From an uncultured Actinomyces sp. (GTDB lineage: Bacteria; Actinomycetota; Actinomycetes; Actinomycetales; Actinomycetaceae), in assembly GCA_915069725.1 (NCBI GenBank), contig CAJZFF010000044.1:1-9584 (forward strand): DNA of 9,584 nt, read 5' to 3'. Below the pieces are notes generated by a model that was given only the letters and a program-made list of their open reading frames with translations, was not told where the DNA came from and searched no databases. The position numbers and the translations under genes were made by a program. Positions within the stretch are counted from its first letter, which is position 1. Each line of letters starts with the position of its first letter. Of this stretch, positions 1-6,173 are shown in pieces.

Positions 1-681
1 GCCGATGAGGCTGGAGGCCGCCGACTCGCTGCTCAGGGCCACGGTCACGTCGCCGGAGGAGGTCAGGGACTTGGCGACGTCGGACAGGGTGCGGGCCTTG
101 AGCAGGGCCGTGGTGGACAGCTCTGTGTTGGACGGCGACCAGGTCAGCTCCCGCATGGCCAGGCGGTAGCGGTCGGTGGCCATGAGGACCAGGGAGCTGC
201 CCTCGACCTCGATCTGAACGCTGGTGAGCAGCGGCAGAGTGTCGTCGCGGGAGGCGGCGATGGAGACCTGTCCGACGGCGCGGGCCAGGTCGTGGGCGTC
301 GATCGTGCCGGCGACGGCGGGCATCACCGGCAGCGCCGGGTAGTCGTCGGCGGCCATGGCCGCCAGGGAGAAGCGGGCCGACCCGCAGGAGACGGCGACC
401 TTGTTGCCCTCGACCTCCAGGTCGACGGGCTTGTTCGGCAGCGCCTTGGCGATATCGGCCAGGAGGCGTCCGGAGACGAGGACGACGCCGTCCTCCTCGA
501 CGTCGGCGGCCACCTCGCAGTGAGCGGAGACCTCGTAGTCGAAGGAGGCCAGGACGAGGCTGGAGCCCTTGGCCTCCAGCCTGACTCCGGCGAGCACGGG
601 CACCGGCGGGCGGGCGGGCACGGATCGTGCAGTCCAGGTGACGGCTTCAGCGAGGATGTCTCGGTCAACCCTGAGCTTCAC
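1..681 (-). CDS. dnaN: DNA polymerase III sliding clamp (beta subunit), 3' part cut off by window edge
   Basis: The sliding clamp encircles DNA and tethers the replicative polymerase. The first 227 residues are visible, roughly the first clamp domain (1-120) and most of the second (about 127-227); the family is usually about 370-390 residues, so the C-terminal third is outside the window. Recognition rests on the N-terminal VKLRVDRDIL, the FSLAAMAADDYPALP stretch (104-118) and the clamp signature MATDRYRLAMREL (167-179). I chose the GTG at 679-681 because a CGGAGG Shine-Dalgarno (complement of 690-695) sits 8 nt upstream and clamp homology begins right there. It is on the same strand as dnaA, but more than 1 kb downstream of it, so it probably has its own promoter. 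No frame damage is seen in the visible part. Confidence 0.96.
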   Translation of the reverse strand, partial: MKLRVDRDILAEAVTWTARSVPARPPVPVLAGVRLEAKGSSLVLASFDYEVSAHCEVAADVEEDGVVLVSGRLLADIAKALPNKPVDLEVEGNKVAVSCGSARFSLAAMAADDYPALPVMPAVAGTIDAHDLARAVGQVSIAASRDDTLPLLTSVQIEVEGSSLVLMATDRYRLAMRELTWSPSNTELSTTALLKARTLSDVAKSLTSSGDVTVALSSESAASSLIG

Positions 682-822
682 GGTAGGTGCCTCCGTCAAT
701 CGTGGTCGGTCGGCCGGTAGGCGTCGTGGCACTACAGAGCCGAGAAAAACGCGGTGCCGGCAGGTCGCCGGCGGACAGTCGTCATCGGAACCGCGTCGCT
801 GGGAACGCAGTCCTGGGTCGAG

Positions 823-850
823 AGTGTAGACGGTAGTCCGTGAGAGTCAC
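823..850 (-). promoter_or_regulatory. candidate dnaN promoter
   Basis: Read on the minus strand there is a GTGACT -35-like hexamer (845-850), a 16-nt spacer and a TACACT -10 hexamer (823-828). Transcription would start near 816 and leave a leader of about 135 nt before dnaN. The -10 fits the actinobacterial TAnnnT pattern, and the -35 matches TTGACA at four of six positions. The -35 overlaps two GTCACC words (846-851 and 854-859), which could bind a regulator. This is sequence matching only. Confidence 0.4.
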
Positions 851-1092
851 CCTGTCACCAGCGATCACTCATGGTCATCCCATGAGCCTCCCTGAATGAC
901 AGGTCCCCGGGGTCCGGACCGACCTCGTTGGCCGATCGTGCTTCGCGATTCATGTCATTTGGGTTTGTAGGTGTAGTAGCACGTGTGGATGCTGGGGATA
1001 ACAGGATTTTTCACTGTCATGACGCCAGTGGAGCTGGGGAATGACACGTGGGTGGTTCTGGTGAGTCAGGCACCGTCTCGGTGGAGAGAGTA

Positions 1093-1110
1093 AATGACAT
1101 CCATGTCATT
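1093..1110. repeat. perfect inverted repeat AATGACAT-CC-ATGTCATT
   Basis: Eight-base arms (1093-1100 and 1103-1110) are perfect reverse complements around a CC centre. The half-site word ATGACA/TGTCAT recurs nearby at 896-901, 953-958, 1015-1020 and 1041-1046. The shape is that of a dimeric DNA-binding protein site; no protein is assigned. Confidence 0.75.
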
Positions 1111-1236
1111 CCACAGCGGGGGTGCGCTACCTCCACAGCGACACGCTCGCTCCTCCACGTGCCCTCCTCAGCACCGTCCACAGTGGGCTGGTCACGGTCA
1201 CCAGGGGTGGTGCCCAGTCTCGTCGGCACGTAATGC

Positions 1237-1289
1237 ACGAGGGTGGGGTGCTACTGGACGAGGGTGGGGTGTACTGCGAGTAGGTGGGG
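1237..1289 (+). repeat. G-rich direct repeats with a 20-21 bp period
   Basis: The 14-mer ACGAGGGTGGGGTG occurs at 1237-1250 and again at 1258-1271, exactly 21 bp apart. A weaker third copy ending in GGTGGGG lies at 1283-1289, 20 bp after the corresponding bases of the second. The period is about two helical turns, so all copies face the same side of the helix. The runs GGG-T-GGGG, twice, could also form a G-quadruplex with one long loop on the plus strand. Function unknown. Confidence 0.7.
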
Positions 1290-1303
1290 CCTTCGTGCAG
1301 TAC
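1271..1303. repeat. inverted repeat GTACTGC / GCAGTAC
   Basis: Perfect 7-base arms at 1271-1277 and 1297-1303 are separated by 19 nt that contain the third G-rich repeat copy. It could extrude as a hairpin or be a spaced operator. No U-rich tail follows on either strand, so a simple terminator is unlikely. Confidence 0.45.
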
Positions 1304-1387
1304 GCACAACCCTTGGCCAGTGGATCCCGACCCTCGTGGAGCAGGCCGACTCAGGGCGGAAGCCTCGGAGTCGACGTCGTCCCTATG

Positions 1388-1463
1388 GCCTGCGGGTCCC
1401 GGGCGGGCTCGGCAAGGGTCCAGGCCTCGCTGCGAGACCCCGCAGGCTTCGCTCCTGCCTGCG
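1388..1463. repeat. alternative GC-rich stem-loops
   Basis: CGCAGGC (1441-1447) can pair with GCCTGCG (1457-1463) across a 9-nt loop. The overlapping CCCGCAGGC (1439-1447) can instead pair with GCCTGCGGG (1388-1396) across a 42-nt loop. The two pairings are mutually exclusive. They could be transcription-stopping structures downstream of dnaA or origin architecture; neither has an obvious U-tract. Confidence 0.4.
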
Positions 1464-1467
1464 TCAA

Positions 1468-1476
1468 GTGTCCACA
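1468..1476 (+). promoter_or_regulatory. DnaA box in the dnaN-dnaA region
   Basis: GTGTCCACA differs at one base from the actinobacterial DnaA box TTGTCCACA. It is the best single match in the dnaN-dnaA region and sits 5 nt to the right of a GC-rich hairpin (1441-1463). Confidence 0.5.
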
Positions 1477-1510
1477 GCGCTGACATTAATGAGCCCGACG
1501 TCGGAGCCCC

Positions 1511-1527
1511 CCAACGGGGATCGTTGG
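1511..1527. repeat. compact hairpin CCAACG-5 nt-CGTTGG
   Basis: Perfect 6-bp arms (1511-1516, 1522-1527) close a 5-nt loop. On the dnaA-transcribed strand it is followed by a G-run rather than U residues, so the terminator reading is weak. It lies about 230 nt beyond the dnaA stop codon. Confidence 0.35.
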
Positions 1528-1720
1528 AATGCCGCGGTTCGTCTTCGGAGCGCGGAGCCGGTGCACCTTTGATGTCAGCACCATGGACACCGGCGACCTG
1601 CCAGGCCTCGTCCCCAGAACGACCAGACCCATCACGGACTCCGACCTGAGCGAGCGCCTCATTAGTCCAGACAGGTGAAGGCCTCAGAAACGAGGAGATA
1701 AAACAGAACGCTTTGGCGAT

Positions 1721-1750
1721 GACGACGTCGCGGGGGGACGGTGCGTCGTC
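1721..1750 (-). terminator. candidate dnaA terminator hairpin
   Basis: GACGACG (1721-1727) and CGTCGTC (1744-1750) form perfect 7-bp arms around a 16-nt loop, starting 3 nt after the dnaA stop codon. Continuing on the minus strand, a T-rich stretch (CTGTTTTATC, about 1698-1707) follows, but more than 10 nt from the stem, so it is not a textbook intrinsic terminator. Confidence 0.35.
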
Positions 1751-1753
1751 GGG

Positions 1754-3433
1754 TCAGGCGGGAGACTGGGCGGCCTGCTTGATGCGGCTGGTCAGCTCGG
1801 TGACTTGGTTGAAGGTCGAGCGCCGCTCGGCCATGAGGGTGCGGATCTTCTTGTCCGCGCTCATGACGGTGGTGTGGTCGCGCCCACCGAACTCCCGCCC
1901 GATCTTGGGCAGGGAGAGGTCGGTGAGCTCGCGGCACAGGTACATGGCGATGTGGCGGGCCGAGACCATGGTGCGGGAGCGGTTGGCCGAGCACAGGTCA
2001 TCGATGGTGATGCCGAAGTAGTCGGCGGTCTGCGCCATGATGAGGGAGGTCGTGATCTCCTGGCCCTCGGGGTCGGAGATGATGTCCTTGAGGACCATCT
2101 CGGCCAGGGTCTGGTCGACTGGCTGCTTGTTGAGGGAGGCGAAGGCCGTCACCCGGATGAGGGCGCCCTCGAGCTCGCGGATGTTGGTGGTGATGCGCGA
2201 GGCGATGTACTCCAGGACGTCGAAGGGCAGGTCGAGGCCCTCGGCGGTGCCCTTGCGGGAGAGGATCGCGATGCGGGTCTCCAGGTCCGGGGGCTGGACG
2301 TCGGCCAGCAGGCCCCACTCGAAGCGGGAGCGCAGGCGCTCGTCGAGCCCACCGAGGGCCTTGGGGGGCTGGTCGGAGGTGAGGACCACCTGCTTGCCCG
2401 AGGAGTGCAGGGAGTTGAAGGTGTGGAAGAACTCCTCGAGGGTCGACTCCTTGCCCTGGAGGAACTGGATGTCGTCGACCAGGAGGATGTCGACCTCGCG
2501 GTAGCGGCGCTTGAAGCCCTCCATGCGACCGTCGTCCTGGTTGCCGTCGCGCACGCAGGCGATGAAGTCGGAGACGAAGACCTCGGAGTTGACGTACTTG
2601 ACGCGGATCCCCGGGTTGAGGGTCTGGGCGTAGTGGCCGATGGCGTGCAGGAGGTGCGTCTTGCCCAGGCCGGAGCCGCCGTAGATGAACAGGGGGTTGT
2701 AGGCGCGGGCCGGGGCCTCGGCCACGGCCAGCGCGGTGGCGTGGGCGAAGCGATTGGAGGACCCGGTGACGTAGGTGTCGAAGGTGTATCTCGGATTGAG
2801 CTGGGAGACGTCGTGGGCCGCCGTGGGAGTCAGCAGCCCGGTGGGGTTCTGAGGGCCGGTGCCCCCGGGGCTGTAGGTGCCGGGATGCGCTGACCTGGTG
2901 GGGAGGGAACCCGACATCGTCGACGGCGCCGAGGCGGCGGAGGCCTGGGAGTGAGGCATCGGTGAGGGGGCGCTCACCGAGTAGGGCGAGGGCTCGGCGA
3001 GATGCTCGCCGTAAGCAGGCATCGTTGGTGCGGCGGGCGCGGCGGACATAGCCGATGCGGTGGAGGGTCCCGACGGCTGGGGTGGGACGGAGGGGGACGG
3101 GGAGGATGCCGGTGCGGGGGCGACGGTCGTCAGGTTGACCGGTTCGGGAGTCGCCGGGGGCATGGGTGCGCGCGAGGCCTCCGAGGAGGTGTCGACGGTG
3201 ACCTCCATGGGCATGGGGCGGCCCCAGACCTGGGTGATGGCGGCGCTGATGGGAGCACGTGCCTGCTCGACGATGTCCTTGGCGAAGGCCGATCCGACGA
3301 CGAGGACGAGCGTGCCGTCGACGTCGATGAGGTGGGTCATGCGGATCATGGACATCTTGCCCTGCCCCAGCTCTCCGGAGCTGGAGAGCACCTCAAGGGC
3401 TGAGAGCCATTTGGTATTGGCGGCGTCGGGCAC
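1754..3433 (-). CDS. dnaA: chromosomal replication initiator protein DnaA
   Basis: DnaA is the ATP-dependent initiator that binds DnaA boxes and opens oriC. From the GTG at 3431-3433 the protein is 559 residues: domain I (about 1-83, with W9 and the helicase-interaction fold), a Pro/Ser/Ala-rich domain II linker (about 84-205), AAA+ domain III with Walker A GGSGLGKT (252-259), Walker B ILLVDD (316-321), sensor I TSD (352-354), the arginine-finger segment RLRSRF (366-371) and sensor II near NIRELEGAL (417-425), then domain IV with the DnaA signature [16 protein letters not shown] (508-523). An open frame extends upstream to 3622, but the GTG at 3433 has AGGAG 6 nt upstream and starts just before the conserved NTKWL. 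The long linker is usual for actinobacteria. No convincing promoter was found, though DnaA boxes upstream suggest autoregulation. Confidence 0.97.
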   Translation of the reverse strand: MPDAANTKWLSALEVLSSSGELGQGKMSMIRMTHLIDVDGTLVLVVGSAFAKDIVEQARAPISAAITQVWGRPMPMEVTVDTSSEASRAPMPPATPEPVNLTTVAPAPASSPSPSVPPQPSGPSTASAMSAAPAAPTMPAYGEHLAEPSPYSVSAPSPMPHSQASAASAPSTMSGSLPTRSAHPGTYSPGGTGPQNPTGLLTPTAAHDVSQLNPRYTFDTYVTGSSNRFAHATALAVAEAPARAYNPLFIYGGSGLGKTHLLHAIGHYAQTLNPGIRVKYVNSEVFVSDFIACVRDGNQDDGRMEGFKRRYREVDILLVDDIQFLQGKESTLEEFFHTFNSLHSSGKQVVLTSDQPPKALGGLDERLRSRFEWGLLADVQPPDLETRIAILSRKGTAEGLDLPFDVLEYIASRITTNIRELEGALIRVTAFASLNKQPVDQTLAEMVLKDIISDPEGQEITTSLIMAQTADYFGITIDDLCSANRSRTMVSARHIAMYLCRELTDLSLPKIGREFGGRDHTTVMSADKKIRTLMAERRSTFNQVTELTSRIKQAAQSPA

Positions 3434-3573
3434 GACGGACTCCTGATCGGCATGGTTGGTGAACCCGGTGACTGCAGCCCGACCGACGCCGGCCGGGGCC
3501 CTGTGTCGATGATGACAGGGTTGTGTGGAACTGGCGAACCGGAAGGTCTTGACCGGGCGTCCCATCATGCTGG

Positions 3574-3594
3574 TTCTCCACAGCCTTGTCCACA
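3574..3594 (+). promoter_or_regulatory. two DnaA boxes close upstream of dnaA
   Basis: TTCTCCACA (3574-3582) and TTGTCCACA (3586-3594) lie in the same orientation with starts 12 bp apart. The second is a perfect match to the actinobacterial DnaA box and the first differs at one base. They are about 140-160 bp upstream of the dnaA start, a good place for autoregulation or an origin half. Confidence 0.75.
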
Positions 3595-3630
3595 CCTGGG
3601 GACACACCGAGCGATGACTCACAGATAACG

Positions 3631-3648
3631 TTCAGAATAAACTCTGAA
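3631..3648. repeat. inverted repeat in AT-rich stretch, possible unwinding element
   Basis: TTCAGA (3631-3636) and TCTGAA (3643-3648) are perfect 6-base arms around ATAAAC. The surrounding 3616-3660 is clearly richer in A and T than the rest of this GC-rich window and lies between the two groups of DnaA boxes, as a DNA unwinding element would. It may equally be an operator or hold the dnaA promoter -10. Confidence 0.4.
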
Positions 3649-3693
3649 AACAGTAGGTATGGATGGCCCGGATGATCTGCTGCGAGCCCGCGG

Positions 3694-3714
3694 AATGACA
3701 GAAGTGTTGTCATT
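3694..3714. repeat. spaced inverted repeat AATGACA / TGTCATT
   Basis: AATGACA (3694-3700) and TGTCATT (3708-3714) are perfect 7-base inverted arms with a 7-nt spacer. It is the same word as in the palindrome at 1093-1110 on the other side of dnaA, with different spacing. Confidence 0.65.
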
Positions 3715-3751
3715 GACGGGGCTTTCGAGGAGGTGTGACCAGGTCGAGGAG

Positions 3752-3849
3752 TTATCCACATATCCGCAAGGGTGTGGACGGAGTTCTTCCCACAGCCGTG
3801 GACACGGACGACCCCGCTTGTGGATGGAGTGTGGAGAGGATGTGGATGA
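3752..3849. promoter_or_regulatory. DnaA-box array with near-helical spacing
   Basis: A perfect TTATCCACA (3752-3760, plus strand) is followed by five TGTGGA-type boxes in the opposite orientation: TGTGGACGG (3773), CGTGGACAC (3797), TGTGGATGG (3819), TGTGGAGAG (3830) and TGTGGATGA (3841-3849). Start-to-start distances are 21, 24, 22, 11 and 11 bp, close to whole helical turns. Single degenerate boxes would not be convincing; the density and spacing are. DnaA bound here could nucleate an initiation complex or repress dnaA. Confidence 0.7.
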
Positions 3850-3857
3850 CGCCACCG

Positions 3858-3875
3858 GTCACAGTGGTCACAGTC
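3858..3875 (+). promoter_or_regulatory. tandem 9-mer resembling an MtrA site
   Basis: GTCACAGTG (3858-3866) is followed directly by GTCACAGTC (3867-3875). MtrA, the actinobacterial response regulator, is known in Mycobacterium tuberculosis to bind direct repeats resembling GTCACAgcg at oriC and the dnaA promoter. The repeat ends 12 nt before the rpmH -35. Assignment to MtrA is inference from the motif. Confidence 0.5.
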
Positions 3876-3887
3876 GGCCACATTCGT

Positions 3888-3916
3888 TTGACCGGCAAGA
3901 GGGCCAAACGTAGGCT
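3888..3916 (+). promoter_or_regulatory. rpmH operon promoter
   Basis: TTGACC (3888-3893) and TAGGCT (3911-3916) are separated by an ideal 17-nt spacer. Start of transcription is expected near 3923, giving a leader of about 107 nt before rpmH. This is the best promoter match in the window and probably drives rpmH, rnpA and yidD. Confidence 0.7.
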
Positions 3917-4029
3917 GTTGCAGACGTTCGCGCGGAGTCAGGTCCCGATCCATGGGGCAGCCGCACGAGCGACAGTGCCGCGAACCTCGCGATGCACTGT
4001 TCCGATCACCTCAAGCAGGAGTTAAGCCC

Positions 4030-4167
4030 GTGAGCAAGCGGACCTACCAGCCGAACAACCGTCGTCGTGCCAAGGTGCACGGCTTCCGTAAGCGCATGTC
4101 CACCCGCGCAGGCCGCGCCGTCCTCGCTTCGCGGCGCCGCAAGGGCCGCGTTCGCCTCGCCGCCTGA
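4030..4167 (+). CDS. rpmH: 50S ribosomal protein L34
   Basis: L34 is a small basic protein of the large ribosomal subunit. The 45-residue product has the family sequence: an [12 protein letters not shown] start (2-13), [18 protein letters not shown] (15-32) and a basic tail, and its length is normal. The GTG start is preceded by AGGAG (4017-4021) 8 nt upstream; an earlier ATG in frame at 3952 would add 26 residues absent from the family. It is the first gene of a rightward run, with rnpA beginning one base after its stop codon. Confidence 0.97.
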   Translation: MSKRTYQPNNRRRAKVHGFRKRMSTRAGRAVLASRRRKGRVRLAA

Positions 4168-4168
4168 G

Positions 4169-4537
4169 GTGCTCGGCGCGGCGCACCGACTAGCGCGGGG
4201 TGAGGACTTCACTACCGCGATTCGTCGGGGTACGCGTTGCGGGAATCGCAGGCTGGTCGTGCACTACCACGCCGGCGGGAGAGGGGATGACTCCCCGGCT
4301 CTCGTCGGCGTCGTCGTGCCCAAGAAGCAGGTCCCGCTGGCCACTCGCCGCAACCGTGTCAAGCGCCGGGTGCGAGCCCTCATGGCGCAGCGGGTCGGTT
4401 CCCTGGAACCGGGAGCTCGCGTCGTCGTGCGCGGACTGGCAGGTGCCGACGGCGCCGACAGCACCACCCTGGGACGGGACCTGGATCGGCTTCTGAGCCG
4501 GTGCCGGGAGCGTCAAGCCGAAGGACACCGGCGGTGA
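4169..4537 (+). CDS. rnpA: ribonuclease P protein component
   Basis: RnpA binds the RNase P RNA and assists 5' maturation of pre-tRNAs. The 122-residue product has the family features: the start AAHRLARGEDFTTAIRRG (4-21), a central strand ending VGVVVPKKQ (46-54) and the basic RNR motif RRNRVKRRVRAL (60-71). The GTG at 4169-4171 is chosen because homology begins there; a longer open frame from 4067 would run inside rpmH. Only one base separates it from the rpmH stop and no strong ribosome site is visible, so translation is probably coupled to rpmH. Its end overlaps the likely yidD start. Confidence 0.94.
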   Translation: MLGAAHRLARGEDFTTAIRRGTRCGNRRLVVHYHAGGRGDDSPALVGVVVPKKQVPLATRRNRVKRRVRALMAQRVGSLEPGARVVVRGLAGADGADSTTLGRDLDRLLSRCRERQAEGHRR

Positions 4538-4845
4538 GTCGGCCGGTTGCGGGCGTAGCGATGAGCGGATGGCTGACGCGAGTCCTCGTGGCTCCCGTGC
4601 GTTTCTACCAGCGCTTCATCTCGCCCGCCCTGCCGGCCTCCTGCCGCTACTACCCCACGTGCTCGGCCTACGCCGTCACGGCGCTCAAGGTGCACGGTCC
4701 GCTCAAGGGCCTGCTGCTGGCCCTGTGGCGTCTGCTGCGATGCAACCCGTTGACCCGCGGTGGAGTTGACCACGTCCCGGACAAGGGTCAGTGGCGATAC
4801 CACCATCCCCGTGACGTCCCAAGGTTCAAGGTCGAGGACCCCTGA
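4534..4845 (+). CDS. yidD: membrane protein insertion efficiency factor YidD
   Basis: YidD is a small membrane-associated protein that aids YidC-dependent membrane protein insertion. The 103-residue product has the family core: FYQRFISPAL (24-33), CRYYPTCSAYAV (37-48), LLRCNPLTRGGVDHVP (67-82). The GTG at 4534 overlaps the rnpA stop by four bases (GTGA) and has AAGGA (4521-4525) 8 nt upstream. A second in-frame start, ATG at 4561, would give 94 residues closer to some family members but lacks a clear ribosome site. The tight overlap argues for co-transcription with rnpA, and yidC follows 93 nt later. Confidence 0.92.
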   Translation: MSRPVAGVAMSGWLTRVLVAPVRFYQRFISPALPASCRYYPTCSAYAVTALKVHGPLKGLLLALWRLLRCNPLTRGGVDHVPDKGQWRYHHPRDVPRFKVEDP

Positions 4846-4859
4846 CCGAAGCCGCTGAA

Positions 4860-4878
4860 CCGGCGGACACGACGCCGG
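4860..4878. repeat. small hairpin in the yidD-yidC gap
   Basis: CCGGCG (4860-4865) and CGCCGG (4873-4878) pair around a 7-nt loop. No U-tract follows. It may attenuate or process the transcript between yidD and yidC; this is weak evidence. Confidence 0.3.
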
Positions 4879-4938
4879 CTCAAGCTCTGAGCCCACACTG
4901 ATACCTCTCGCACGAGAACCCTCATACAAGGAGTACGG

Positions 4939-6123
4939 ATGGACACGTTGCTGTGGCCGCTCAAGGTGGCCGTGGCCTGGGTCATGGTCACGATCCACAA
5001 GGCCCTGGTCCTCATCGGGTTCCCCGAAGGACCCGGTATCGCCTGGGTGCTGTCCATCATCGGTCTGACGATCGTGGTGCGGCTGCTCATCATGCCGCTG
5101 TTCGTCAAGCAGATCCGAGCCTCCCGCGGGATGCAGCTCCTCCAGCCCGAGATGCAGGCCCTTCAGGCCAAGTACAAGGGCAAGAAGGATCCCGAGTCGC
5201 GCCAGCGCATGAACGAAGAGATGATGGCGCTCTATCGCAAGCACGGGACCAACCCCATGGCCTCCTGCCTGCCGATCCTGGTGCAAATGCCCATCTTCTT
5301 CGCCCTGTTCCGGGTGCTGGCCTCCCTGGGCCCGGTCGCCACCGGAAATTACAGCCGCCCCTCGATCGGCCCGCTCACGCAGCAACTGGCCGAGCAGGTC
5401 CAGGCCTCCAGCGTCTTCGGTGCCAGCCTGTCCTCCTCCTTCATGAGCAGCTCCGACACACAGGTCAAGATCGTCACGGTCGCCATGATCGTCATCATGT
5501 CGGTGACGCAGTGGTACACCATGGCGCAGCTGTCGATGAAGAACATGTCGACGGACTCCCTCAACTCCGACAACCCCATGATCCGTTCCCAGCGGATGAT
5601 GCTGTACGTGATGCCGGTGATCTTCGCCGTCTCCGGCGTCCACTTCCAGATCGGTGTGCTCGTCTACTGGGTGGTCTCCAACCTGTGGACCATGGGCCAG
5701 CAGTTCTTCACCATCCGCAACATGCCCGCCCCCGGCAGCGAGGCCGAGAAGAAGTACCGCGCCCGCATCAACGCCAAGCGGGCCCGCAAGGGACTGCCCT
5801 CCCTGGAGGAGGAGGAGCGAGCCGAGGCGATCGCCAAGGCCGAGGCTGAGGGGCGCACCGGAGGTCAGCGGGTGCAGCCGGTGCGCAAGAACCGGCAGAA
5901 GAAGTCCGGCGGTCAGAGCGAGTCCCGCAGTGAGGACGTCGCCGACGACTCCGATGTCGAGCAGCTCGAGGACACCGATGAGGACAAGGACTCGACCTCG
6001 TCCAAGAGTGGTGGCCTCAGCGATGAGGAGATCGCTCGACGTCGTTATGAGCGCCGTGCCCGCCAGCGGCGCGAGGCGGCGGCCCGACGCAAGGCCCAGG
6101 CCAAGAAGAAGCGCAACCGCTGA
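4939..6123 (+). CDS. yidC: membrane protein insertase YidC/Oxa1 family
   Basis: YidC inserts and folds inner-membrane proteins, alone or with SecYEG. The 394-residue product is the short Gram-positive type without the large periplasmic domain. Likely membrane segments are at about 7-26, 34-56, 107-130, 176-195 and 220-255. R48, in TIVVRLLIMPL, matches the conserved groove arginine. Also seen are the charged hairpin QLLQPEMQALQAKYKG (66-81), GTNPMASCLPILVQMPIF (103-120) and FQIGVLVYWVVSNLWTMGQQ (236-255). A hydrophilic tail of about 130 residues follows: basic (271-284), acidic (about 331-350), then strongly basic (366-394), as is common in actinobacterial homologues and possibly ribosome-binding. 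The ATG start has AAGGAG (4928-4933) 5 nt upstream. I saw no typical lipoprotein signal. Confidence 0.95.
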   Translation: MDTLLWPLKVAVAWVMVTIHKALVLIGFPEGPGIAWVLSIIGLTIVVRLLIMPLFVKQIRASRGMQLLQPEMQALQAKYKGKKDPESRQRMNEEMMALYRKHGTNPMASCLPILVQMPIFFALFRVLASLGPVATGNYSRPSIGPLTQQLAEQVQASSVFGASLSSSFMSSSDTQVKIVTVAMIVIMSVTQWYTMAQLSMKNMSTDSLNSDNPMIRSQRMMLYVMPVIFAVSGVHFQIGVLVYWVVSNLWTMGQQFFTIRNMPAPGSEAEKKYRARINAKRARKGLPSLEEEERAEAIAKAEAEGRTGGQRVQPVRKNRQKKSGGQSESRSEDVADDSDVEQLEDTDEDKDSTSSKSGGLSDEEIARRRYERRARQRREAAARRKAQAKKKRNR

Positions 6124-6173
6124 TACGTGTTCAGCGGCCAGATAACCCGGTTCCCATCACAGATACGGATGAC

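Larger units (their letters stand above)
682..1753. other. dnaN-dnaA non-coding region, candidate part of oriC
   Basis: About 1,070 bases carry no protein I recognise; the short open frames here are mutually overlapping, unlike any origin-region family, and lack good ribosome sites. In many actinobacteria oriC lies between dnaA and dnaN, which makes this a candidate origin. DnaA-box-like 9-mers are present but degenerate: TGTGGATGC (984-992) next to TGGGGATAA (993-1001), CATTCCACA (1107-1115), ACCTCCACA (1129-1137), CCGTCCACA (1174-1182), and GTGTCCACA (1468-1476), the best, with one mismatch to TTGTCCACA. It also holds repeated AATGACA words, a palindrome, G-rich direct repeats and several hairpins, listed separately. 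AT-richer patches lie at about 1000-1013 and 1692-1713. Confidence 0.6.
3434..4029. other. dnaA-rpmH divergent non-coding region with DnaA-box array
   Basis: This block of about 600 bases between the divergent dnaA and rpmH genes carries no recognisable gene. It holds the best DnaA boxes of the window, an AT-richer stretch with an inverted repeat (about 3616-3660), AATGACA words, a tandem MtrA-like 9-mer and the rpmH promoter. It can serve as dnaA control region, as origin, or both; the sequence alone does not decide. Confidence 0.7.

Noticed and set aside
980..1162. CACGTG words (about 981, 1046, 1156) as degenerate parS sites
   Set aside because: Only the central six bases match; the outer GTTT/AAAC arms are missing.
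1017..1649. Several 60-130 codon frames on both strands in the dnaN-dnaA gap
   Set aside because: They overlap one another, show no family resemblance and lack ribosome sites; repeats and DnaA-box-like words indicate non-coding DNA.
1805..2893. Long open frame on the plus strand opposite dnaA (362 codons)
   Set aside because: It is a mirror of dnaA in GC-rich DNA; its Gly/Val/Asp/His-rich product resembles no family and it has no ribosome site.
3434..3622. Extension of dnaA to an upstream GTG at 3622
   Set aside because: The added 63 residues are unlike DnaA, no ribosome site precedes that GTG, and the extension would cover the upstream DnaA boxes; the GTG at 3433 has a well-placed AGGAG.
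3616..3660. dnaA promoter from TATTCT or TTATCT on the minus strand
   Set aside because: Possible -10 elements exist, but no acceptable -35 at 16-18 nt, so no promoter was called.
4513..5643. Long open frame on the minus strand opposite yidD and yidC (376 codons)
   Set aside because: It is antisense to two clear genes, with His/Asp/Gly-biased low-complexity composition; an artefact of third-position GC bias.
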